Shown here one piece after another: positions 1 through 13,099 of a stretch of 64,000 bases of DNA. The stretch covers positions 1 through 64,000 of the forward strand of contig JAQJVL010000698.1 in assembly GCA_035578905.1 (NCBI GenBank), given 5' to 3'. The stretch comes from Stictocephala bisonia. Lineage: Eukaryota; Arthropoda; Insecta; Hemiptera; Membracidae. The notes below the pieces were generated by a model that worked only from the letters and a program-made list of their open reading frames with translations, had not been told where the DNA came from and searched no databases. Numbering within the stretch: position 1 is the first letter of the stretch; each line of letters starts with the position of its first letter. Both the position numbers and the translations under genes were made by a program.

Positions 1-249
1 CTAACATATTACAATACATTCTATACATAATAATATTTAAACTATTACTTAATTAATAGACATAAAAGACAATGTTTAACTGATTATTCTTAATAAAGTT
101 TAATACTAAACATATGTTATATAAATACTGTAATGTTCTTTTTCACTCCTCATACTTTAATCTAATTAATTAATTACTCATAAGATTACTTGAAAGCAAG
201 AGAGAAGAAATCAAATGTCTCATTCATTTTTTTTCTTGGAAAAATAAAA

Positions 250-363
250 ATATGCACTCAAAGGCTAGGCCTGACTAGAGATTGCAAATATGCACTCAAA
301 GGCTAGGCCTGACTAGAGATTGCAAATATGCACTCAAAGGCTAGGCCTGACTAGAGATTGCAA
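250..363. repeat. 38-bp tandem repeat, three copies
   Basis: Three essentially identical 38-bp units start at 250, 288 and 326, each beginning ATATGCACTCAAAGGC and ending GATTGCAA. No ORF or known family is associated. Confidence 0.95.
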
Positions 364-1740
364 ATCTCATTCAATTTAGTGATAAGTAATAAGTGTTTAG
401 AACTTTTTCAAAATGCCTGAGCAATTTGTAAAAATGTTCTATTGATTCTAGAAATTAAAACGTAACTATTACTCACCATAAGTGAACAAATTTGCAACAT
501 AACATTGTTAACTTAAACAGTTGAACTAAACATAGTTACGAGTACTTACAAAAAAATGTACACAAAAAAAATTAAAACAAGGTATTATAAAAGAAAGTAA
601 ATACTAAATATTACTGGACACATTAGTCAGATGGCCAGCAACAATTTGATGTGTTTCAGTATTTGTTCAAATTAATCAGCTTCTTGATTTCTGTGACGCC
701 ATAGAAAAAAAGGGGAGACATTTCGAAAGCTGATACTATGATGTAGGACATTATAAAAATGAAGAACCAAACCCAGTCACAGTTTTGCTTCTTCAGTTTG
801 CTTACTTAAATTATTTTCCTAAATAATTAATGTAATTTGGCATTATTACAATAAAGCAACTAACACGTTGTGTTATTATTGGTACTAATGTGTGAGAAAT
901 GTAAAACATTCAATTAAAACAACATTTCCAAGTTAATGATAATTTCAATGAATTCGTGGTTCTTTTTGTGATTAAAATTATAAAATCATAAAAAAACTCA
1001 CTTTACTTTATTAGGCATACACTTTTTGGAACTTGATCCAACTATATTTTTCAATTTTTGTTTTTCAGAAATTTTACAGATTTGTACAACTATAATTTCT
1101 TTCTCTTCCTCAACATTAATGTGAAAGAAAATGGTTTTTATGTGTTTTTCGATATAAAAATTATGTACTATTTAATTCATAACTAAGTAGGTACTTAACT
1201 AATAATACAAGCTGTTATAAAAGTACTGCAATGGTATAAAAAATATGCAATAAAATCACTTTTGGAATTTTTAGAGAAAACCCTTACAAAACATGGAAAA
1301 TGACAAATAATTGATTTCTAGTTGTCAGTGGGTTAGCAAAAGAGCGAACAATTTTTAGTGAAAAGCCTCAACATTAAATTTTCAAGTCTTGATTCCAACA
1401 TTAAATTTTCTGATTAGGTGTTCTTGAAATTTTATCTTTGTAATATTTAAACTAAAATTCATTTTTATTTTAAATATTACAAGATTGAAGTAAAAATTAT
1501 TACATTACAATATAAGAGTTCAATAGCTCAAAAACTCTTATTTTGTATAAACTAATATAATAGTTTTGACTAATAATATAAATGACAATTATAGACAATC
1601 ATTCTATTTATATAATCACCAATATTAGCAAATACTTCATGAATATAATTGCTAAAGAAGTCATTACAATCAATAAATAATTATGCTACATAAGTTAGTA
1701 CCGTACAATAAGTCAAAGGTTTAAAAAGGGTGTTAACAGC
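364..1740. other. AT-rich non-coding stretch
   Basis: Very AT-rich sequence with stops in all frames. I see no exon, RNA gene or recognisable repeat apart from short A and T runs. Confidence 0.5.
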
Positions 1741-1742
1741 TA

Positions 1743-2152
1743 CAGGGTGAATGGTACGTGGTGTTTAAAAATTTAAGGGCTTAAACTACATGCTTGGGGC
1801 TACTTAAAAACGCAAATTTCAGTTTTATATGCCAAATGGTTAGTGTGGTATGTTCAAATTAAGATTTTTTAAATCGTGGACCCAACCATAAAAGATCTTT
1901 ATTACTTACTCAAAAGATCATATTTTTTAACCTGTAACACCATTTTTGAAATCTACATTAAATTTTCAACAAGAATAATGAGCTAGTAAGATGCTTAAAT
2001 TAAGGTTGGTATTTAAAATTATGCGTTAAAGTAAAAAAATCATATTTTTGTAAAATTTTAAACAATGTTTTACGCTTGGTTACTAAATTATGATAACGGA
2101 CATAATGTGTCAAACCATACAGAAAACTGCGTAATTTAATGTTCTTTTCAAT
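1743..2152 (+). repeat. Left long terminal inverted repeat of the mariner-like element
   Basis: Its reverse complement is found at 3768-4177. The inner limit is set where similarity stops, after the motif CAGAAAACTGC. Confidence 0.88.
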
Positions 2153-2345
2153 AGTATAATTGTGATTTTAATTATTTTGTTTCGTCATCGAAAACGTTAA
2201 GTGAAACTGAATTAAAACACAGTTTGCAGAAAACTTGAAGTTTTGACTATTTATTAAAAGAAAGATTATAATACTTTGATTTGATATACATACTAATTAC
2301 ATTCGTAAAAATAATTGAAAAAAGGTCAACTTAAAATAATAAGAT

Positions 2346-3381
2346 TTACAAATGTTGTTCAAACTGCCTTCCTCCATTTCTGATGCAGGCTTGTGCTCTC
2401 TTGCGCATTTGTTGAACTGTCACTTTTATAGAGACTTCTTGGCGCACTACTTCAGCAGCCGCAGTTATTCTCTCCCTCAGTTCTTGTTCTGTGTTGATAG
2501 GTGCAGAATAGACTTTTTGTTTCATCCATCCCCATACACAGAAATCCATGGGACTAAGGTCCGGCGATCTAGCTGACCACGGTACGGTCCCACCCCATCC
2601 AATCCATGTAGGATAATTGAGCATAAACCAGTGACGCACTTCTGCGGTGAAATGCGGTGTAGCTCCATCTTGTTGGAAAATGAGACTGTCTCTTTTTTCT
2701 TAGTTGGGATGGTCTAGCAGCAAAGGGAGACTGTGCTGTAAAAAGTCCAAAAAGCGTTCACCGTTAAGGTTTCCCTCGAAGAAATTTGGGCCAATAAGCG
2801 TTCCACCTACTATTCCAACCCATACCATAATGTGAAATCTCCTTTGAAAAGATCGTTCTTTGGTTGCTCTTGGGTTATCTTCTGCCCACATGTGTATTAA
2901 AGATTCCTTGTCTTGTAAATATGGCCTCATCTGTCCAAAGGATCTTTTTGAAGAAATGATACTGCTCAATATCGCTATTGAGCAACCATCTACAGAACTG
3001 AACACGAGGAGTGAAGTCTTGTACAGGCGTGAAGTGGTATGGATGAAACTTGTTTCTATGAAGAATATCCAACACTTTCCACTGTGAAACATTTAGTTGA
3101 GCCGCAATTGCCCTACTACTACTCTCTGAGTTTTCTTGAAAGGTATTTAGAATCAATTCTTCAACACCTACATCATAATTAACTGGACCTACCTCAGATG
3201 ACTTTCTTTGAACTTTTCCACTTTCCACTAACCTCTGGTGAAGTCTAGTGAACACCTGTGGGCTGGGGGCTTTTCGATCTGGGTACCTTAAACTGTACTC
3301 TCTTTGCGCAGCAAGTGCATTGCCGTTGCAAAATCCATAAACAAAATACATTTCTGCATATTGTCTTGTAGTGAACTCCAT
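2346..3381 (-). pseudogene. Broken mariner-like transposase (DUF4817-type N-terminus, DDE/D core)
   Basis: The reading frame opens at 3381 with a helix-turn-helix-type N-terminal domain resembling DUF4817 proteins common in insect mariner-like elements (residues such as YAEMYFVYGFCNGN). It runs to the first catalytic motif WTDEA. A frameshift near 2890 moves the frame just after this motif. A TAA at 2700-2702 interrupts the second open segment. The second aspartate (QQDGA) follows, and the third acidic position is D in SPMDFCVWG; I count 40 residues between them. The frame ends at 2346. All three catalytic acidic residues are present, so decay is limited to one indel and one nonsense change. 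The enzyme would have cut and pasted this element at TA sites. The exact mariner subgroup is uncertain. Confidence 0.88.
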
Positions 3382-3767
3382 GATGCTACAGAACTGAATA
3401 GCTTATACACCGACCCGGTCTAAAGAGTAAACAGATAATGGATTCCAGTTTTCCTCGTGATAAGGTTGCTTTAAAAGAAACTAACTTTTGTTAAACTAAG
3501 CAGGTAGTGGAATTTCCGAGTCATTAAGGACAACAGACAAAACTATTGATAAGGTTGGGGTGTATGCCGGGTCTAAGAATTGTGGTTAAAACCCCATTTG
3601 TCCCTGATTTACACGTGTTTTTAATCACATAATGTTATTTGAATGTCCAGTCCTAGTTGCTGGCTAGTAAGATAGTCTTACAATTTTTTAACCACTCTGT
3701 GTTTCTTTCTATTCAAATAATAATAAAAAATGGAACATTGTACGATAATACAAACAAAAGCATATCA

Positions 3768-4177
3768 CTGGAAAGACCATTAAATTATGCAGTTTTCTGT
3801 ATAGTTTGACACATTATATCCGTTACCATAATTTAGTAGCTACGCTTTAAACATTGTTTAAAATTTTACAAAAACATGATTCTTTTGCTTTAAAGCATAA
3901 TTTTAAGTACCAACCTTAATTTATGCAGGCTACTAGCTCATTATTCTTGTTACAAATTTAATGTAGATTTCAAAAATGGTGTCATAGTTTAAAAAATATG
4001 ATCTTGAGTAAGTAATAAAGCTTTTTTATGGTTAGGTCCACGATTTAAAAAGAAATCTTAATTTGAACATACCACACTAACCATTTGGCATATAAAACTG
4101 AAATTTACGTTTTTAAGTAGCCCCAAGCATGTAGTTTAAGCCCTTAAATTTTTAAACACCACGTACCATTCACCCTG
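3768..4177 (-). repeat. Right long terminal inverted repeat of the mariner-like element
   Basis: Inverted partner of 1743-2152, ending in CACCCTG followed by the TA target site. Confidence 0.88.
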
Positions 4178-4199
4178 TATTATAGGATCCTTCCAGGCT

Positions 4200-4890
4200 A
4201 TAGATGTATTTCTCCTGCAACCAGTTCTGCAGTTTATTCCTTTTTTTGTTTGTTTTTTTATTTTTGTTTTGCTGTAACTCTTGAATTCAGTGGGAATCTT
4301 GTTGAGCATTGTTGCACTGACATATTAAGGCTTCTCTGTGAAGAGGGATGTAGTATGTGTTTGATAGTCTTGGGCTAGTAGCGATCAGTGAGGATGTACA
4401 TATTCGTTTCTCAAAGCTGCCAGCTCTTGCTCAAAGATGTACAATGAAACTATATTGAGAATCTTAAGGTTCTTGAATGCTTCTCTGCAACTTTCCCTTG
4501 GAGGAATGAATGAAATGAAATTCACTCTTTTGTAGAATCATGACATGTCAGAGGTTGCTAGCAGACACGTCCCAAAGGATTATCTCATACCTGAGATGGG
4601 CCTCAAACAGAGCTTACAACAGCTCTGACTCTCATTGATTGAAAAAAAGAGCAAAGCTCAACTTGGAACCTAGCTCGTTGACATCTGTTCCAGGTTATAT
4701 TTTGGTTAAAACTTACACCTAAGTGCTTGGTTTCATCTACTAGATGTCCAGGTCTGTTCGCTTGAGAAGTCATCTTTTAGCCTCCCCAATGGAAGTAGTA
4801 TTTTCTTTTTTTTCTGTATTGAATACTTGATCATTTCCTAGACAATGAGGATGGATACCAAATTTAGAAACTAGTTTGCAATTTCCGGGC
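4200..4890 (-). pseudogene. Decayed LINE reverse-transcriptase C-terminal region
   Basis: Minus-strand translation in shifting frames gives pieces typical of the end of insect Jockey-like ORF2: a T(K)HLGVSFNQNITWN-like block, a remnant like YGIILWG, and a final block ending in PTEFKSYSKTK. Many stops and indels separate the pieces. I infer a 5'-truncated, long-dead copy. The family assignment is by resemblance only. Confidence 0.55.
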
Positions 4891-5354
4891 TTTGTAATAT
4901 CGATTGTTATAAATATGTAAGCAAAATGATATATCTTTTAGTAGTAATCAATACAAAGTCCTTTCATAGTTTAGGTTGTTTTTGATCGATCTTGCAGTAA
5001 GCTACTGCTTTCCGATATGATATGAAGTAATATATATCCGTTTGTTTTATCTGATACTTCAAAAATTGTTATGGCAAAATAAGTTAGCTTCTAACATTAA
5101 AAACAAAATTATTGCTAACAAAAGCTACAGAGGCAGGAAGTGAACCACTCTTCCACCTAGTCCAATGTATTCTTTTATGGGGTGAAGCTCCCACTTTTTT
5201 CAAAGATGAATATTATGAAATTTAAAATAATCACAAAAATTAATAAAGCCACAAATTCTAAAATAAAACTGAAGTTTTATAGTAAGTCACTACTTATCAA
5301 GTAATTCATTACACAAAATATTAGTTGTTGTGGTTGTGGTACAGGGCCGTTAGT
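4891..5354. other. Unannotated spacer
   Basis: AT-rich, no coding signal or recognised repeat. Confidence 0.4.
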
Positions 5355-6490
5355 GCTCTGTGTGTAGATGGGTGAAATATTCTCCTCCAATAGTTGTGAC
5401 TATGTTTTAAGGAAGTCAATGAACTTCTATTAGTCATGAAGCATTCTTCAGTAGACTATGGTGGGTGTGTGGGCCTTTCTGGTTGTGTCTGTGTGTAGAT
5501 CGGTGAAATATTCTCCTCCAGTAGTTGTGACTATGTTGTAAGGGAGTCAATGTACTTCTATTAGTCATGAAGCATTCTTCAGTAGACTATGGTGGGTGTG
5601 TGGGCTGTTTGTAGTTGTATCTGTGTGTAGATGGGTGAAATATTCTCCTCCAGTAGTTGTGACTATGTTGTAAGGGAGTCAATGAACTTCTATTAGTCAT
5701 GAAGCATTCTTCAGTAGACTAAGGTGGGTGTGTGGGCCTTTCTGGTTGTGTCTGTGTGTAAATGGGTGAAATATTGTCCTCCAGTAGTTGTGACTATGTT
5801 TAAGGAAGTCAATGAACTTCTATTAGTCATGAAGCATTCTTCAGTAGATTATGGTGGGTGTGTGGGCCTTTGTGGTTGTGTCTGTGTGTAGATGGGTGAA
5901 ATATTCTCCTCCAGTAGTTGTGACTATGTTGTAAGGGAGTCAATGAACTTCTATTAGTCATGAAGCATTCTTCAGTAGACTATGGTGGGTGTGTGGGCCT
6001 TTCTGGTTGTGTCTGTGTGTAGATGAGTGAAATATTGTCCTCCAGTAGTTGTGACTATGTTGTAAGGGAGTCAATGAACTTCTATTAGTCATAAAGCATT
6101 CTTCAGTAGACTATGGTGGGTGTGTGGGCCTTTATGGTTGTATCTGTGTGTAAATGGGTGAAATATTCTCCTCCAGTAGTTGTGACTATGTTGTAAGGGA
6201 GTCAATGAACTTCTATTAGTCATGAAGCATTCTTCAGTAGACTAAGGTGGGTGTGTGGGCCTTTCTGGTTGTGTCTGTGTGTAAATGGGTGAAATATTGT
6301 CCTCCAGTAGTTGTGACTATGTTGTAAGGGAGTCAATGAACTTCTATTAGTCATAAAGCATTCTTCAGTAGACTATGGTGGGTGTGTGGGCCTTTGTGGT
6401 TGTGTCTGTGTGTAGATGGGTGAAATATCCTCCTCCAGTAGTTGTGACTATGTTATAAGGGAGTGAATTATTGTGTTGTGTCTGTGAGTG
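5355..6490. repeat. 131-bp tandem repeat array, about 8.5 copies
   Basis: The landmark GGTGGGTGTGTGGGC recurs at 5460, 5591, 5723, 5853, 5984, 6115, 6246 and 6377, a period of 130-132 bp. Copies differ by a few percent. Each contains a CTCCTCCAGTAGTTGTGAC block and a GTGTCTGTGTGTA block. No frame stays open across units. Confidence 0.95.
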
Positions 6491-6889
6491 GATTATATCC
6501 CTAATAGTTCCAGCTTTATGTGCATTTTAGACAGAAAATATGTAACAAATTTATATATACATGGTGTACCTGAACTTTGCAATAACCTCTCAAGGTTATT
6601 ATTTCTACTTACTTTATAATCATGAATAGTATATTTAATTAAACTGTCTAAAACGCCTTGGTTATCCTTGCTTTTGCAATTTTTTTTAAATTTATATCTC
6701 ATAAACAATAAAAGGCAAAAACTGCCTCCCTTTCCGAAACACTTATTTTATTTAAATTAAAGTATGGAACAATTAATCTTCAAAAACAGCTGTACAATTA
6801 ATCAGACAACACGATTTTAATGTAAATAACCTGGAAGAACATGAGCTGTGATTTCAGGCCTTCGGCCTCCAGCTCCAACTTAGTAGGGT

Positions 6890-7380
6890 GGTAACTAAAA
6901 ATCTTTTTGCATCTTTAGTAAAAATTTAATCAAAATCCTTTTAGTAAAGCTTGAAAAAATATTTTTTAATTTATCAATGTTTTTTCCGTAAAAAAAGTTA
7001 TAACCCAAAAATTATTGAAGTTAGGAGCATGCGGTTTTTACTAAAATATTTTAAATTTTATTTCACATCCTTTATGAAAATTTAATCAAAATTGTTGTAG
7101 TCGTTTTTTTTAGAAAACTTCATTTTTGTATGTTCATAAAAATAAAAAAAAATTCTAAAAGTTAAAAATGGCCAGGAGATATTGGCTATATACACCTACA
7201 TAGAAAATTTCATAAAAATTTATCCATTCGTTTGGTCTCCATCGAAGTGCACAGACACACAAACGGACAGACAACAAAATGTGTTTTTTAATGGATTTTT
7301 AGACCAACTTGTAAACAATTTTTTCTTACGATCACAATACTTTTTCTATGCCAACGCATATGGGAGAAAGTAAAATGATG
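6890..7380. repeat. Dispersed repeat, inverted copy of 21330-21840
   Basis: The segment with CCATTCGTTTGGTCTCC, ACAGACACACAAACGGACAG, GGATTTTTAGACC and CAACGCATATGGGAGAAAG matches the reverse complement of 21330-21840 in the same order. Neither copy keeps a long ORF. The family is unknown. Confidence 0.8.
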
Positions 7381-7469
7381 TATTAAGCTGGAATTTTGTA
7401 TGTTGCTTTAAAACAAAGATCCATTTTAAGAAAACATTGATTTTCCTCTATAACATATTTTAAAATAGC

Positions 7470-7830
7470 AGCTATTTAAAATTATTAATCCCAAATAACT
7501 CAAAAACAAATTATTATATTTTAAATTACATAACATAATGTTTTTAGCAAATTTGATCATAAATCCAATGATATAACATTTTTTTAAATCGGACAAAAAA
7601 CAAAAAATAAGAGGTTTGTTTTGTTGCATACTGTACATATTGACCTTGGAACATTGCATTGTACATACTGACACATAATTTATCTTATCTTTGTTATATT
7701 TAATCCGATTTCTAAAAGTTTTATATCATTGGATTTGTTAAATATTTGCTAAAAAATATTAACCTATGCAATTTTTATTACATTTATTGTTTTTTGAATT
7801 ATTTAGGATTCAAAAATTTACTTTGTATAA
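7470..7830. repeat. Palindromic (foldback) MITE-like element
   Basis: The arm at about 7470-7598 (containing AATAACTCAAAAACAA, TTTTTAGCAAATTTG and AAATCCAATGATATAA) recurs in inverted, diverged form at about 7700-7830. A ~100-bp loop lies between. I could not fix target-site duplications. Confidence 0.75.
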
Positions 7831-7862
7831 AATATATATTTGTAACTTGAGCATCGTATGTA

Positions 7863-8857
7863 CAGTAGCCGGATCTAGGGGGGGGGCAAGGGGAGCAGTC
7901 GCCCCCCCCCCCCAATATTGTCAAACTTTCATAACTTATTATTAGAAACTACTTTGTTTCTATTGAATTATTTGTTCAGTAACATGTTAATAAAAATTAT
8001 ACAATCTAAAGGAAAAAGAAATGTGAAATCAAATTAAACTAAGAATTCAGAACACCCTTTATTTGCTACTGATAGTGGTCATAAAGAATAATGTCAAACT
8101 ATAGTTGAGCCTTAGCCCTCGCAAGAAGGTCGGTCTAGCCTGACTGAATAACCTTTTTCTCTACTTGTAAACCGTTTGTTTAATTTAAAAAAACCTATTA
8201 CATACAAATTAGTAGTAGCAATCGTTCCTTGAGTGTGAGGGGAAGCACTTTCTGAAAACATTGGAACTTTTTCGCCTTATTAGTTCAGTTTCATGCCAAC
8301 GTCAATTCTCTTTGAGAAGGTTAAATACATATCTAACGAATACAACCTGTGTAAAATGTCTATCATCACTTTGCCTTGATAGCTATCGAAAAAGATAAGC
8401 ATGTAGAAGTGAGCAAAGTGATAACAAATTCACAGCAATAAAAGGAAAGGTGAACTTTCTTCAAAATCAATTTACACATAATTTTTGGTAAAAATACTAT
8501 TTAGTAACATGTATTGTAATGTTTAGCAAAATATATGTTCAAACCCAAAAATTATAGTTATTTTTTGCTCTAAATTACTAATGCAGGATTATTCTTGGTA
8601 AAACCGTATGACCTTTACAATGTTGTACAGCAAGACTCTTTTAATCAACCATTGGAAGTTCAAATAAAGTTTTTACCTTAAATAATATAGCACAACTTTT
8701 GTTAATTTAGTCTAAAAACAGCATTAAAATGCAGTATCAGAGTATTAAATTCTACAAATTTTCCCGTGGGTGAGCCCCCGGCTTCCTTCCATTCCCCCTA
8801 TACTCCACTGTATGTTTGCCCCCCCCCTCAAGACTAGATCTCCAAATCCCGTCCATG
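7863..8857. mobile_element. Non-autonomous hAT-type element with an 8-bp TSD
   Basis: The left end reads CAGTAGCCGGATCTAGGGGG, the common insect hAT terminus. The right end, read inversely, is CATGGACGGGATTTGGAG followed by AGATCTAG and a G-rich run. Identical 8-bp CGTATGTA sequences flank it at 7855-7862 and 8858-8865. The 995-bp interior is AT-rich with no transposase. A G run and a C run at 7876-7912 could fold on each other. Confidence 0.8.
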
Positions 8858-8879
8858 CGTATGTATGTTTGCCTGCACT

Positions 8880-9335
8880 AACATTGGTGCCCTATATCGC
8901 TAAAGGGTGGTTCTCTTCGCTTGCTTATCCTTCACTCCGTGGCGCTACCGTCACATGAATATAAAAGCTCAGCCTGCTGTGGTTCTCCTAGATAACACAG
9001 TTGTATAGCCTAGAAACCCCTATAAGTCTTCTTTAGGGGGATGAAAATCATTGCAATCATGTCAGTAGAAAATCCCTTTAACATTTCACAATGAAAACCA
9101 TATCAGCCAAACTGTTATGTCACGTTTATGTTTTTTTATCAGCTCTTTGAAATAAATTAAATTAATGCCAATGTTACTATTAGGAAAAAAGGGAAACGTC
9201 GAGGGGCTGTTTCTACTCTAAGACATGGAATTTCGAGGAATCCTGTTTTAGTGGGTCTCTAAGGTACAAAAGCTAACTTCTATCTAACCTGTTCAGGAGT
9301 TCCGGAGGTTCGTGATGAATAACTACCGTTTTGGG
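8880..9335 (+). repeat. Dispersed repeat, related to 18147-18600
   Basis: Shared ordered blocks with 18147-18600: GGGTGGTTC, CACTTGCTTAYC-like, CTCCGTGG, ATATAAAAGCTC, CTATAAGTC, CATTTCACAAT, GGGTCTCTA and ACAAAAGCTAACT. The end, with GTTCAG plus a TTYCGGAG-type block, resembles 3' ends of arthropod RTE-like elements. No ORF remains. Confidence 0.75.
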
Positions 9336-11200
9336 TTATATTAAGATTGACGATGATTCGTTAACAGCATACTATGCACCGTCAAAACAGGCAGAAACTC
9401 ACAAAATAATTCGTGGCATTTTTAAAGAGAAAAATAATATTCTTCCATGTTTGCTCCTAAAAGTAGAAAATATTCAAGTGTATGCTTAATATATTTGTTT
9501 GTTTATTTGCCTTTGTCACAGATTGGAGTGATTTTGTGACACATTTACTGCACGAAGTGTCTGTAATCCATTAAAAATACTTCCATTAGAGAATGACTGA
9601 AAATTTATGTTGATTTTGGTAAGTGCGTAATTATACTTTAAATGTTCAAGTGATTTTTTTACTGATCAAACGCAGCTTTCTAATACTGTATATAGAAACA
9701 ATAGGCTAGTTAAAAATGTCAACAAAGGCCTGCAATATCATCTTCATTTCCAACATTGTACATTGAAAAGCTAATTCTGGGCTTGAACAGTAAATATTAA
9801 CTTCAACTGATGCGCAATTATTCAAATTGTTTAATGTTACTATCCCCATTTCATCCACACTAAAATGTTAATACTAATTATTGTCCTTTCTTTCTTGCTT
9901 TTTAGTTAGAAAACATGTTTCGCAGCTCTATGACTTCTTCAGTTTAACTTCTTTATGTTGATTGAGAAAGTAATGAACTATATTTCGGTGACATAACCAA
10001 CATTCTTGAGTTGGGCGGATGTCTGCAGGTCTGTCCGTAGATGGCCATTGACAAGCCGCGCACGTCCGCCCCACAATCATTCCATTAGTAGCGACCCTCT
10101 ACCACAGCTCTCTTAGAACGTGTAGCCCTCCTGCCGAGATTGAATGTCTTCTTGTTTCATATGATGGTTAATAAATACTAGTCACTAGATGACGCAAATT
10201 TTAAACAAGAACCAATGAAGGCAAGTTTGAGTTAATTATATTTCTAGAAGCTATGAGAACAGTAAATGGCACACCCTGTAACCTAAAACCAAACCCGTTC
10301 TTAATATATTCTTCATATACTATTTATTAATGAAGAAGATTTTGTCCATAATGTCATAGCTAAGCGACACTATTCCTGATCACACTGTAGGCTACATATC
10401 ATCTATCATAGTAACCTACTTTTAATGTCAGAATATCTTGCATATCTAGAACTATCACAACAGTAAATAAATAAGTGAATAATTACGATGAGGACTAAAA
10501 GAACCATTTTTGTATATTTGTTATTCAAATTAATTATTTATCCTTATTATCATGTAAAAACTATGCCTACCTAAGGTTGTTGTTAGAAGATTTTTTTCTT
10601 ATTATTCAAATTTTCATGACTGTTTATTTGTTGGAGATGTTTCTAAACTCTCGAAGCGTGACAGTCTCCTGCAAACTATTGAACACTTTCAGAATCATAG
10701 TTCTACCATTGCTTGTACATTTGTTGGTTCTTAAATTTAAAAGGAAATATAACTTTTGATAGTGATTGATATGGCCGTCAAATGCCAATCTCAGCACCGT
10801 CTCAGTTTCAAGAGCAATCGTGATTGAGGAACTGTCCATCACAGTTCTGCCAGCTGAGATAGCTGCCAGACTAGATGTCTTCTCAGAATTTAAATATGCT
10901 GAAAAAACAATTAATAAAAATTATATGGAATGTATATACATTTGACTATTAATTATATACATTGTTTCAAGATTAGTGGTGAATGGTTTCAAGCCATCTA
11001 AAGGTATAAAATTGTTGCTGTTTTAATAAAAAATAAAGATTCGGAGTGGTAGAGAATTGTCAGCTAGTGGCTTACAAGTATGTGGTCTTTTATAAACTGA
11101 GATATAAAAAAATTGCATATTCATAATCATATAGATTCAACTAGTTTCGTAATCTGACCGTAACTTATGTGATCATATTTTGCTCTAACAATATTTATAT
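9336..11200. other. Non-coding stretch with one GC-rich hairpin
   Basis: Mostly AT-rich without coding signal. At about 10014-10075 TGGGCGGA and TCCGCCCCA form a possible stem around a ~45-base GC-rich loop, perhaps a small MITE remnant. I do not support the short ORFs at 10577-10842. Confidence 0.4.
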
Positions 11201-11204
11201 GAAA

Positions 11205-12530
11205 CAGGGAGCCTGATGAAATCACGTACCGTCCTGACCTATCCATGTTGCATGACCTTCTTCAGATAGGAAGCCTAATAAAATCACGTACATCCTTCAC
11301 CTATCCATATCCATTTCTTCAGATAGAAAGCTTGCTCAAATCGCGTGTCGTCCTGAACTATCCATGTTGCAGGACCTTTTCCAGATAGAAAGCCTGCTCA
11401 CAACCTTCTTATACTGTAGGACTTATTCGGGTAGAAAGCCTGCTGAAATCACGCACCTTCCTTATCTGTCCACGTTTCAAGGCCTTCTTCAGATAGGAAG
11501 TCTTCATACATCACGTTCGACTTTTGCCTGTCCATGTTGCAGCACCTCCCTCAGATATACATCTGCTCAAATCACGTACCTTCCCGACCTATCTTAAGAT
11601 AGAAAGCCTGTAAAAATAACGTACTTTTCTTACCTGTCTATGTTGCAGGACCCTTTTCAGATATGAAGTGTGCTCAGATCACGTTCACCTTTTGCCTATC
11701 CATGTTGCAGAACCTCTGCGTACCTTCCGGATATAACCATGTTGCGGGACCTTATTCAGATATAAAGCCTGACCAAAAACTTATCTTCTTGACCTATTCA
11801 TATAGCAGTACCTTATTTTGATTAAAACTCTGCCCAAAACGCCTACTTTCTTGACCTATCCATATTACAAGAACTTCTTTAGATAGAAAGTCTGCTCAAA
11901 TCACATAACGTCCTGACCTTTCCATGTTTCAGGACCTTCTTCAGATAGGGAGCGAGCTCAAATCACATATCTTCCTGGCCGATTCATACTGCAGGACCTT
12001 CTTCAGATAGAAAACCTGATCCGACCACGTACATTCCTGACCTATTCGTGTTGCCGGATCACATAGAGAGTCTACCCAGAACACGTACATCCTTGACCTA
12101 TTCGTGTTGAATGCCCCTTTTTAAATAGGAACCCTGCTCAGATTACATGTTTTCCTCAACTATCTATGTCGCAGGGCCATCTTCAGATAGGAAGCCTGTG
12201 CAGATGAGGTTCATCTCTGACCAATTCTTTTTATTGGCCTTTCTTCACATATAAAACCTGCTTAAATCGTGTACCTTCCTGCAGGACCTTCTTCAGATAT
12301 GAAGCCTGCTGAGATCACGTACATGATTGGCCTATGGTTATTGCAGGACCTTCTTCAGATAGGGAGCCTGCTAAGATTACGTACACCCTTGACTTATCCA
12401 TGTTGCAGGACCTGCTTCAGATAGGAAGCCTGCTCAGATAACATTCATCTATCAATGTTACAGGAACTTCTTAAGATAGAGACTCAGCTCAGATGACAAC
12501 AGTAGGAGGACCTTATTAGAATGAAAGTCT
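11205..12530. repeat. Degenerate tandem repeat, about 50-65 bp per unit
   Basis: Over twenty diverged units combine CTTCAGATAGGAAGCCTGCT, a CAAATCACGTACCTTCC-like block and CTGACCTATCCATGTTGCAG. Copies vary in length and identity, so the array is old. No coding frame persists. Confidence 0.9.
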
Positions 12531-12539
12531 GCTAAGATT

Positions 12540-13090
12540 CAATTCAACTTCAATTGCGTTTAGCTTCTAGTTGTCGAAAGTTTTCTTTTAATTGTGTATT
12601 TAATGGATGGAACAATTATATTATTCATGTGTTAATTAAAGCAGCCAGTGGTTTGCCCTTTCCTGGGAAAGAAAGGAATTTATTTAACTGAGTATGGACT
12701 TACATTTTGTGATTGCAGAACTTTTTGTGGAACATTTAAAATTCAACGCTCTTAAATTATGCAATTAATATAAGACAAATCAGACCGCTTAAGCCTAAGT
12801 TCTAAGAATAAGACAAATTGTTCTCATTGAGTGTCACTAGTACTTAAATGCCATATAATATATCAAATTTTGGAGTCCAAATTACAAATTTGATCACAGA
12901 TGTAATCTCAGATACTGTCTGCATAGACACTTAGAATTAAAAAAACTTTTTAATTAAAACATTTTTAACTTGCCTTTTCCAATAAAACGAACATATTAGT
13001 AATGTTAGCTACGTGTTTTCAATTTCACTCAGTCATTTACACAGATTGGTACTCTGGCATATCTAGTGCGCATAGCATAGGTGTGCGTGT
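12540..13090. other. AT-rich spacer
   Basis: No gene or repeat recognised. Confidence 0.4.
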
Positions 13091-13099
13091 GAGTCAATA

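Larger units (their letters stand above)
1743..4177 (-). mobile_element. Tc1/mariner-superfamily DNA transposon with ~410-bp terminal inverted repeats
   Basis: The element starts CAGGGTGAATGG at 1743 and ends with the inverse, CCATTCACCCTG, at 4177. A TA dinucleotide lies on each side, the target duplication expected of Tc1/mariner. The ends match as inverted repeats for about 410 bp (1743-2152 and 3768-4177) with scattered mismatches. The 2.4-kb interior carries a broken transposase on the minus strand. Both ends are intact, so it could in principle be mobilised in trans, but it is not autonomous. Confidence 0.93.
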
